A DNA stretch of 64,000 nt from contig NZ_CP070975.1 in NCBI RefSeq assembly GCF_017377875.1, positions 2,542,001 to 2,606,000 on the forward strand, written 5' to 3'. The DNA comes from Alcaligenes sp. SORT26 (lineage in GTDB: Bacteria; Pseudomonadota; Gammaproteobacteria; Burkholderiales; Burkholderiaceae_B). Positions within the stretch are counted from its first letter, which is position 1; every line of letters starts with the position of its first letter. The notes under the pieces are model-generated. The model did not search any database. It worked only from the letters and a program-made list of their open reading frames with translations, and had not been told where the DNA came from. The position numbers and the translations under genes are program-made. This document shows positions 56,930 through 64,000 of this stretch, in pieces.

Positions 56930-58270
56930 TTATTTCTTCATGAGCGTGTGAACGGTTTCACACGCCAGGTCTATGTCATCCTGGCTATGCGTGGAGGACA
57001 GGAAAAAGCGCAGACGTGCTGCTTTCTCTTCCACCGCAGGATGAATAATGGGTTGCACATTCAGACCGGCATCAAACAACTGGCCGGACAATTTGACTGC
57101 TTTCAGAGAACTGCCTGTAATCGCGGGAATGACGGCATAGCCTTGGGCAAAGCCGGTATTGATTCCCATCGAGCGCATCGAATTCAGAAACTGACTACCC
57201 CGCTCTTGCAGGGTATGCACACGCTCGGGTTCCCGGCGCATGATCTGCAGGGCTTTAAGCGAAGCAGCCGCCAGCACGGGAGAAATCCCCACGCTGTACA
57301 CAAAACCGGAGGCCGCGTATTTAAGCAGCTCCACCAGCGCGCGGTCGCCAGCGATATAGCCGCCGCAGCTTGCCAGGGTCTTGCTCAAGGTGCCCATCCA
57401 GATATCGACATCACGGCCTGCCACAGCAAAATGTTCGTGCGAGCCGCGACCTGTCTTGCCCAGCACGCCCAAGGCATGCGCCTCATCGACCATCAAGAAC
57501 GCTTTATAGCGCCGTTTTATGTCAATAAATGCAGGCAGGTTGGGAATGTCGCCATCCATGCTGTACAGACCTTCGATCACAATCAGCACACGCTCGAACT
57601 GGCCACGAATATCAGCCAGAATGCGCTCCAGAGCGGCGCTATCGTTGTGAGGGAAGGAACGGCGGGCGGCACCCGATAACTGGATGCCTTGCAAAATACT
57701 GTTGTGGATCAGGCTATCGTGAATCACCAGATCCTTAGGGCCGAACAGGTAACCAATAGTGCTGACGTTGGTGGCGTGTCCACTGACAAAAACTACGCAA
57801 TCATCCACCTCGTAGTTCTGTGCCAACTCTTCTTCCAGCTCTCGCTGTACGCGGCGCTCGCCTGCTACCAAACGGCTGGCCGAGGCTGATGTGCCGTACT
57901 GGTCCATCGCCGCTTTAGCGGCCGCGTTAACTTCAGGGTGTGCGGACAGACCCAGATAGTTGTAATTGGCAAAGTTCAGATAGTCCCGCCCATCGATACG
58001 GGTGCGCGCAGCGGCCACGCCGTCGTGACTGCGAAAGAAGGGATTGCGCACGCCCATCCGATCTGCCATGGCCTTGGGCACCAGCATTTTCTCGTAGCCG
58101 GGATGGCGATCAAAGCGGGTAAAGGACTCCGGGATGTGGCTGGCCGCAGCCTGACGGCTTGCGGACTGCTCGGCCATGCGGCCATCGCTGGCAGCTTGTC
58201 CGGTTTTACGTCCCAGAATGCGCTGAATCAGCTGTGCTTTACTGCCTGGCGCCAGATCGTTCTTACTCAT
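56930..58270 (-). CDS. Alpha-oxoamine synthase of the capsule lipid pathway (RkpG/WcbT-like)
   Basis: A 446-residue PLP enzyme of the family of 8-amino-7-oxononanoate synthase and serine palmitoyltransferase. It condenses an amino acid with an acyl thioester. The PLP aldimine lysine is K297 in MGTLSKTLASCGGY; D262/E263 lie in VDEAHALGVLGKTGRG and the substrate-binding histidine in SGHATNVST. It is longer than BioF (~385) because of an N-terminal ~60-residue extension. The start overlaps the PKS stop by 8 bases, so the enzyme probably uses the acyl chain on the PKS carrier protein, as proposed for RkpA/RkpG and WcbR/WcbT (known from related capsule loci). No bio genes are near. Confidence 0.86.
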   Translation of the reverse strand: MSKNDLAPGSKAQLIQRILGRKTGQAASDGRMAEQSASRQAAASHIPESFTRFDRHPGYEKMLVPKAMADRMGVRNPFFRSHDGVAAARTRIDGRDYLNFANYNYLGLSAHPEVNAAAKAAMDQYGTSASASRLVAGERRVQRELEEELAQNYEVDDCVVFVSGHATNVSTIGYLFGPKDLVIHDSLIHNSILQGIQLSGAARRSFPHNDSAALERILADIRGQFERVLIVIEGLYSMDGDIPNLPAFIDIKRRYKAFLMVDEAHALGVLGKTGRGSHEHFAVAGRDVDIWMGTLSKTLASCGGYIAGDRALVELLKYAASGFVYSVGISPVLAAASLKALQIMRREPERVHTLQERGSQFLNSMRSMGINTGFAQGYAVIPAITGSSLKAVKLSGQLFDAGLNVQPIIHPAVEEKAARLRFFLSSTHSQDDIDLACETVHTLMKK

Positions 58271-61200
58271 GAATCAGTGATGTCCCTGTTTCTGCCAATC
58301 GCTGTACATCCTGCGCCAAACCTTGCAAATCAGCCTCGGACATCTCATCCCCATGCTGACGTACGACATCGGCTACCAAATGCCCTGCTCCCTGCTCTGC
58401 CGAGTCCTCGCCACCGGCCGTCAGCTTGTCCACAATGCGGGCCGCGACGTTCCAAACGGTGGGGGAATCGTTCAGTACCATGGCGGGCAACTGCACGCCA
58501 AAGCGTTGCTCCAAGCCCAAGGCCAATTCCACAGCCATCAAGGAGTCCATGCCCAGGTCATGCAAGGAGCGTTGGGTTTCGATACGGTCTACTTCGGTGC
58601 GCAGAATGTTGGCTACTTCTTGTGCCACCCACTCGGCCACCAAAGCGTGAATTTGCTCGGGTGTTTTACCCGCGATCAAAGCGTGAATATCCTGCCCGTC
58701 GCTGCCGGAGTCGTGGTCCTTGCGAGCACGGTTCAAGATGGCAAAGCGTTCGCTCTGAGCCGAGGCCAGCAAGCGGGCCAAGGCGTTCCAGTCAAAGTTG
58801 GCCACGATGGATACTTCGCCATTGACGGCCAACACACGATCCAATTGATCCAGCGCCTGGTCAGACTGCAACGGTGCTTTGCCCAGGCGCTTGCCCAAGC
58901 TGTCTTTTACGGTTTCATTGCGGGTCAAGTAACCTGCATCGCCAATCGGCCCCCAAGCAATACAAGAAGCCGCCAGACCCTGGTTCTGGCGCAAGCGCGT
59001 CAAACCTTCCAGGCCTGCATTGGCGGCCACATAGTTCGCCTGTCCGGGGTTACCAATAGAGGTCGTCACCGAGGAATACAGCACAAAGTGCGATAGCTTC
59101 ACCGCCTGCGTTGCCTGGTGCAGATTCCAGGCGCCGACCAACTTGGTTTGCAGCACCTTGTTCAGGCTGTCCTGATCCATATTGGCAATCAGGCGATCAT
59201 CAAACACGGCGGCGGCATGCAGCACACCAGTCAGAGGACTATCACCAGCCTGAATCTGCGCGACAACAGCCTGTACCGCTGCGAAATCCGTGACGTCACA
59301 CGCCACGATTTGCACACGGCAGCCTTGTGTCTGGAACTGCTCCAGCAGCTCTTGTGCGCCCGGAGTATCGGCACCACGACGACCTGCCAAAACCAGGGAT
59401 GTCACGCCACGCTTGACCAGCCACTGGGCCGAAGCCAGGCCAAAGCCGGACAAACCACCCGTCACCAACCAAGTGCCCTGTGCGGACAAATCAAGGGGAG
59501 CGATAGCGTGTTTGGACGGCAATGCAGGCTGAGCATCTTTTAAGGACACCACCAGCTTGCCGATGTGACGAGCCTGTTGCATGGCACGGAATGCATCAAC
59601 CACATGCTCAGCACCGAAGCTACGGTAAGGCAATGGGAACAGCGCGCCATCATGGAACAGTTCCATGACTTCTTTAAACAGGCGTCCGGCCAAAGCTGGA
59701 CGTCCCGTCAGCAACTGGTCGGCATCAATACCGAAGTAGCTGATGTTGCTCTTGAAGGGGCGCAGGCCGATAGGCGTATTCTCGAAGAAGTCGCGCTTGC
59801 CCAGTTCCAGGAAACGGCCAAATGGGCTCAAGACATCCAGGCTGCGGCGCATGGCTTCACCTGCCAGCGAGTTCAGTACAACGTCTACACCCTCACCGCC
59901 GGTAGCGTCCATCACATCCTGAGCAAAGCTCAAGCTGCGCGAGTCGAACACACGGTCTGCTCCCAGCAGGGAGGCAAAGACGCGCTTCTCGTCTGTACCT
60001 GCGGTGGCATAAATTTCTGCACCCAAATGACGGGCCAACTGGATCGCGGCAATTCCCACACCGCCGGCAGCACCGTGGATAAGGACTTTTTCACCGGGCT
60101 GGATCTGGGCCAGATGCGTCAGGGCGTAGTACACCGTGAAGAACACGGTGGGAACCGTAGCCGCAGCTTCAAAATCCCAGCCTTCAGGCATGGGAGCGAT
60201 CGCATCGGCACGCGTCACGACATGACTGGCAAAGCAGGAGGAGCCAAAGCCCATGACTGGCTGACCCACAGCCAAGTGGGTGACATCAGCACCAACGCGT
60301 GTGACCACACCCGAGAACTCCAGGCCCAGGCTGGCACCGGCAAAACCGTTTTCTACGGCTTCATCCGGCAACAAGCCCATCAAATACATCACGTCACGGA
60401 AGTTCAGACCGGCTGCCATCGTACGGACTTCAACCTGATCCGCCGCCAAAGCCGGAACTTGCATGGCTTGCCATTCCAGATTGCGCAGTTGTCCGGGCAC
60501 CTGGAAGTCCAGCTTGAAGCGGGCGTCCTGATTCAGCCGCGTTTGTCCTGCCTGGGTGGCATCTGCCAACACCAAGGTATGACGCGCGTCTTGGGACAAG
60601 ACGACTTCAGTCGCCTGATCTGGCCACAGCAGCTCTCGCTCCAGACGCAGGCTAAGATCGCTAGCCAAAGCATCATCTGCCAAATCGATCATGGTGCAGG
60701 ACAGGGCAGGCAGCTCATTCATCAGAACCCGACCAAAACCCCACAGAGCCGACTGGGCCGGATTAACCGCCCAATCCAGCTTGTCTGCCATGGCGGGCAA
60801 AGCACCACCTTGAGTCACCAGCCACAAGCGGCCTTGAGCAGCGCGTGCGGACAGGCTTTGTGCCAGACTCAGCAGCTTGCCACTGGTATCGCTAACGGCG
60901 TCTACGGTATCGCCCCAACCCAGCATCTGCACCACATTGATGGCAGCCTGATCGGCCAACACATCGTCTGACAAAGGCCAGGTTTGAGCACTCACGGTTT
61001 GGCCAGCCGCTTGCAAGCGCGTCTGCAAAGACTGGGCTTGCATCTGGGAGGCGCCATCAAACAGCAGCACCCAATTAGCCGCGGGCACGGACTCTGTATT
61101 CTGTGCCGTCTGAGTCTTGGCCGCATTGGCCAGTAGCAGATAGGCACCTTCACTTAAGTCTTGGGCAGCAGGTTCCAGAGCGGTTTTCACCTGCTCAAAA

Positions 61201-64000
61201 CCCGCCTGCTCCAAGGCCTTGTGCCAGCCCTCAGGCGACAACAAGGAAGAGGATTGCGTATCACCGGACTCATGCCACCAGCTCGGGTCCAGGCCAGACA
61301 GGAAGTCGGCATGCCAGTCCGGGTGACATTCAGCCAGCAACAGCACACCCTCGGCGGCCAGCCATTGTTTGCTATGCGCCAGGGCAGGCGGCACATGCAC
61401 CGTGCGGTGCAAGCTATGGCGCAGAATCACGACATCAAATGCAGTGATGTCAGCCTGCTCCAACTGCCATTCCTGCAAGTCAAAACCAATAACTTGTACA
61501 TTTGCCAAGCCATGATGCTGAGTTGCCTGACGCGCTTGTAAATCAGCGTCGGGCAATGCCAGCACATAGTCGAACTGATCTTCAGACAAACAAGCCGCCA
61601 AGGTCTTGGGCAAATTGCTAGGGCCTACGGCGACTTCCAGCACGCGCAGGCGCTGCGAGGCAGGCAAGTTAGCGGCCAGCTCGCGCAATTGGGCTTCCAA
61701 TGCCAGACGCACACCCAGATACATGGTGTCGTCGTCATACAGCACTTCAACCACGGGAGAACGGCGCAAGGAGGCCAGCAATTTCGGGCCTGACACTTCG
61801 CCACGCAGCAAGGCAGGCAGTTGACGGCCCACCGAGCCAATTTGGGTCAGTTGTGGCAGGCTATTGGGTGAATCCTGCAAGATAGTGCGCCACAAATCTT
61901 GAGCAGGCGGCATATCGGCCTGATCCACCACATTCCAGCCCTGCTCGCTGTCTTGCAACAGCTCTTCACGGCGGAGCAGATCTGTCATCCAGCGGCCATA
62001 TGGGCTAGTCATGACGTCGGCGCTAATAGCGGAAGGCTGGGTCGACAGGCTTTGGAAGGCTTCGTAGATAAAAGACAGACTCAGCGCATCCAGCAAAGGC
62101 AGGCTTTGCTGGAACCAGGTTTCGCGTTCTTGCTGCTGATCAGCCAGTGCTGCCCAACCGCTTTGGGCCAGTTGTTCGGGCGCGAGCGTAACAGCAGCTC
62201 GCTCATCACGAGGATGAGGGCGCAGATACGGGGTAATTTGCCAGTTGGAGACCGCATGACGATCCTGGCGCAAGAAATACGCTGCGCGGAAACGGCAAGC
62301 CTGCGCGCTGGCCAGCAAGCAGCCATCAGCACCGTACAGCTCAAAATCTGCCAAGACCGAACGAGTACTACTACGACGCAGATGCGCACGGAAGTGCGTC
62401 ACCTGTCCTTCAGTGGACAAGGTAAAACGCCCTACTTTCACAGGCAGCAAGGCCACGCCTTGGCCCGCTTCAATATCTAGTGCGAAAAAATCCACCAGAG
62501 ACTGGTAACACACGTCCATCAAGGCCGGATGCAGCAGGTAAGCCTCTTGATCCAGGCTGATCGGCATATCCAGTTCGGCACTCAAATAGGTGCCCTGAAC
62601 GTGGGCCTCTTTCAAGCCCTGAAAGGCAGGACCGTAATCCAGACCCAAGGTGTGAGCCAGACGGTAATGACGCTCGCGATCAATCTGCAGCGTGGACGAC
62701 ACCAGAGGCTGTAGTTCCGCTTTAGGCAGGCGCTCATCAGACGCCAAAATACGGCCACTGGCATGGACGACCCACTCGTCCTGACTCAGGCGCTGACGGC
62801 TCTTGATATGGAAACTGCCATCGCGCGGATTCAGTACAAATCGCAGGCTGCGGGCATGCTCACCGTCGAACACCAATGGGGCCAGAATATCCAGCTCATC
62901 CACCAGAATCAGGGTTTCGCCCAACCACTCGCGGGCGGCGGCCAAGGCCATTTCCAAATAAGCGGCACCGGGGTAGACCATCGCCCCGCCAACTTTGTGG
63001 TCGGCCAGCCAAGGCAGAATCACTGGGTCCAGCACGTTTTCCCAGCCAAGATCGCTGTCGGGTAAACGCCAACCCAGCAAATCATGCACGCGACGGCGCT
63101 CAATAGAGCGCATCCCTTCTGTGCTGGACTTGTACCAATGGCGCTCGCGCTGCCATGGGTATACAGGCAGATCCACTGAATTACCGGCCACGGGGAAACG
63201 GGCTTTCAATTGGGTCGACAACAAGGCCAAGGTATGCAAAGCCGTATCGGCCAGGCGCTGCGGGCCATCGTCATGCTTGCGCAGGCTGGACAGCACCACA
63301 CCCTGAACATCAAGCTGAGTCAGGGTTTCACGGATATAGCGCTGCAAAATGGCGTGCGGGCCAATCTCCAGAAACACACGACAGCCCTGTTTGGCCAGGC
63401 AGGCAATAGCCTGCTCGAACTGCACGGGCTCGCGAATATTGCGCCACCAGTAATCCACGCCCAGCTCTTGCGAGGACAGCTCTTTACCGGTAACGGTCGA
63501 AACAAAACGGGCTTGTGCTGCTTGCTGGCCGGGCTGCAAATCACCCAGGCTCTTGTCCAGATGCGGCAACAAGCCATCCATATAGGGGCTATGGAAGGCG
63601 TAATCCAAATCCAGCAGACGGAAGAAAACGCTTTGGCCTTCCAGGGCAGACTGAATACGCTGCAAGCCTTCCAGGCTGCCGGACAGAGTGATATTGGAGG
63701 GGCTGTTCACACCCGCCACATTCACGCCCAAGTCTGCACCCAAGCCTTCCAACAAGGTATTCACCGCTTCCAGCGACAAACCAACAACGGCCATCCGGCC
63801 TTGGCCACGAGTCAGACCCTGAGCCTGACTACGGGCACAAATCACGCGTATGGCTTGCTCCAGATCCAAAGCACCGGCGGCCCAGGCGGCAGCGATCTCG
63901 CCCACACTGTGACCAGCTACGGCATCGGGCTGAATCCCATCTTCGCGCAGCATGCGCGTCACAATAACTTGTACGGCAAACAGCAAAGGCTGGGCGACTG
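58263..64000 (-). CDS. Modular type I polyketide/fatty acid synthase (RkpA/WcbR-like), 5' end outside window
   Basis: A >1900-residue part of a highly reducing synthase, open through the right edge. Domain order seen: acyltransferase (AGHSVGEIAAA, start of window), dehydratase (HKVGGAMVYP with the HxxxGxxxxP pattern and DVCYQ), a methyltransferase-like domain (around 61.8-61.2 kb), enoylreductase (LNFRDVMYLMGLL and HGAAGGVGIAAIQLARHLG), ketoreductase (VTGGLSGFGLASA, YSSVTTSIGNPGQANYVAANAG) and a C-terminal acyl carrier protein (LGMDSLMAVE, phosphopantetheine serine near 58.54 kb). The ketosynthase must be upstream. The SAM site (LEVAVGPSN) is degenerate, so methylation is doubtful. A saturated fatty-acid-like chain for the oxoamine synthase is the probable product. 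Promoter lies outside. Confidence 0.92.
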   Translation of the reverse strand, partial: VAQPLLFAVQVIVTRMLREDGIQPDAVAGHSVGEIAAAWAAGALDLEQAIRVICARSQAQGLTRGQGRMAVVGLSLEAVNTLLEGLGADLGVNVAGVNSPSNITLSGSLEGLQRIQSALEGQSVFFRLLDLDYAFHSPYMDGLLPHLDKSLGDLQPGQQAAQARFVSTVTGKELSSQELGVDYWWRNIREPVQFEQAIACLAKQGCRVFLEIGPHAILQRYIRETLTQLDVQGVVLSSLRKHDDGPQRLADTALHTLALLSTQLKARFPVAGNSVDLPVYPWQRERHWYKSSTEGMRSIERRRVHDLLGWRLPDSDLGWENVLDPVILPWLADHKVGGAMVYPGAAYLEMALAAAREWLGETLILVDELDILAPLVFDGEHARSLRFVLNPRDGSFHIKSRQRLSQDEWVVHASGRILASDERLPKAELQPLVSSTLQIDRERHYRLAHTLGLDYGPAFQGLKEAHVQGTYLSAELDMPISLDQEAYLLHPALMDVCYQSLVDFFALDIEAGQGVALLPVKVGRFTLSTEGQVTHFRAHLRRSSTRSVLADFELYGADGCLLASAQACRFRAAYFLRQDRHAVSNWQITPYLRPHPRDERAAVTLAPEQLAQSGWAALADQQQERETWFQQSLPLLDALSLSFIYEAFQSLSTQPSAISADVMTSPYGRWMTDLLRREELLQDSEQGWNVVDQADMPPAQDLWRTILQDSPNSLPQLTQIGSVGRQLPALLRGEVSGPKLLASLRRSPVVEVLYDDDTMYLGVRLALEAQLRELAANLPASQRLRVLEVAVGPSNLPKTLAACLSEDQFDYVLALPDADLQARQATQHHGLANVQVIGFDLQEWQLEQADITAFDVVILRHSLHRTVHVPPALAHSKQWLAAEGVLLLAECHPDWHADFLSGLDPSWWHESGDTQSSSLLSPEGWHKALEQAGFEQVKTALEPAAQDLSEGAYLLLANAAKTQTAQNTESVPAANWVLLFDGASQMQAQSLQTRLQAAGQTVSAQTWPLSDDVLADQAAINVVQMLGWGDTVDAVSDTSGKLLSLAQSLSARAAQGRLWLVTQGGALPAMADKLDWAVNPAQSALWGFGRVLMNELPALSCTMIDLADDALASDLSLRLERELLWPDQATEVVLSQDARHTLVLADATQAGQTRLNQDARFKLDFQVPGQLRNLEWQAMQVPALAADQVEVRTMAAGLNFRDVMYLMGLLPDEAVENGFAGASLGLEFSGVVTRVGADVTHLAVGQPVMGFGSSCFASHVVTRADAIAPMPEGWDFEAAATVPTVFFTVYYALTHLAQIQPGEKVLIHGAAGGVGIAAIQLARHLGAEIYATAGTDEKRVFASLLGADRVFDSRSLSFAQDVMDATGGEGVDVVLNSLAGEAMRRSLDVLSPFGRFLELGKRDFFENTPIGLRPFKSNISYFGIDADQLLTGRPALAGRLFKEVMELFHDGALFPLPYRSFGAEHVVDAFRAMQQARHIGKLVVSLKDAQPALPSKHAIAPLDLSAQGTWLVTGGLSGFGLASAQWLVKRGVTSLVLAGRRGADTPGAQELLEQFQTQGCRVQIVACDVTDFAAVQAVVAQIQAGDSPLTGVLHAAAVFDDRLIANMDQDSLNKVLQTKLVGAWNLHQATQAVKLSHFVLYSSVTTSIGNPGQANYVAANAGLEGLTRLRQNQGLAASCIAWGPIGDAGYLTRNETVKDSLGKRLGKAPLQSDQALDQLDRVLAVNGEVSIVANFDWNALARLLASAQSERFAILNRARKDHDSGSDGQDIHALIAGKTPEQIHALVAEWVAQEVANILRTEVDRIETQRSLHDLGMDSLMAVELALGLEQRFGVQLPAMVLNDSPTVWNVAARIVDKLTAGGEDSAEQGAGHLVADVVRQHGDEMSEADLQGLAQDVQRLAETGTSLIHE

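Noticed and set aside
56930-58270. Biotin synthesis gene bioF
   Set aside because: It is in a capsule operon after a PKS carrier protein, has an N-terminal extension, and no other bio genes are near; a lipid-forming oxoamine synthase fits better.
59565-60971. 468-codon plus-strand open frame within the PKS
   Set aside because: Opposite to the enoylreductase and adjoining domains, no family features.
1-64000. CRISPR array, rRNA or insertion sequences
   Set aside because: No regularly spaced repeats, rRNA-like stretches, transposase-like proteins or terminal inverted repeats were found on reading both strands.

Overview
The window looks like chromosome of a betaproteobacterium of the Alcaligenes/Bordetella group (Burkholderiales, Alcaligenaceae). 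The reasons are a Bug-type tripartite-tricarboxylate solute receptor, an enterobactin receptor of the FepA/BfeA type, a respiratory formate dehydrogenase linked to the whole selenocysteine system, and moderately GC-rich coding DNA. This taxonomic call is inference from gene content, not from a marker gene.

Left part (1-17.9 kb, mostly + strand). The end of a formate dehydrogenase operon (alpha subunit tail, fdxH, gamma subunit, fdhE) runs into selA, selB and the selenocysteine tRNA gene. selD and selU lie about 9 kb further on. Together these give formate oxidation plus synthesis and insertion of selenocysteine, and selenation of tRNA wobble uridine. Between the two selenium blocks are a minus-strand group (Bug receptor, glutathione transferase-like protein, class II aldolase-like protein, XRE-cupin regulator), two TonB-dependent siderophore receptors with Fur-box-like upstream sites, and a patatin-like protein.

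Middle (17.9-29.4 kb, + strand). A complete clade I nitrous oxide reductase cluster nosR-Z-D-F-Y-L-X is followed by pgi and by a vapBC-type toxin-antitoxin pair. The TA pair sits exactly where the strand direction switches.

Right part (29.4-64 kb, all minus strand). About 22 genes, nearly all overlapping or a few bases apart, form a capsule-type polysaccharide locus that transcribes from beyond the right edge towards 29.4 kb. In transcription order: a modular highly reducing polyketide/fatty acid synthase (5' end outside the window), an alpha-oxoamine synthase, the outer membrane exporter, KpsM, KpsT, KpsE, a long coiled-coil protein with a methyltransferase-like end, WecB and WecC (UDP-ManNAcA supply), a 1121-residue multidomain glycosyltransferase, three proteins of the heparinase II/III fold interleaved with a DUF6270 (SGNH-like) protein and an alpha/beta-hydrolase-like protein, two tandem polysaccharide-deacetylase-like paralogues, three further glycosyltransferases, a short-chain dehydrogenase and an LTA-synthase/sulfatase-family membrane protein. 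The PKS, oxoamine synthase and SDR match the RkpA/RkpG/RkpH and WcbR/WcbT/WcbP sets of other capsule loci, so a special lipid made here probably serves capsule assembly or anchoring. The three cytoplasmic lyase-fold proteins inside an export operon are the least explained part and the best candidate for a new polysaccharide-tailoring system.

No insertion sequences, prophage, CRISPR array or rRNA were seen.
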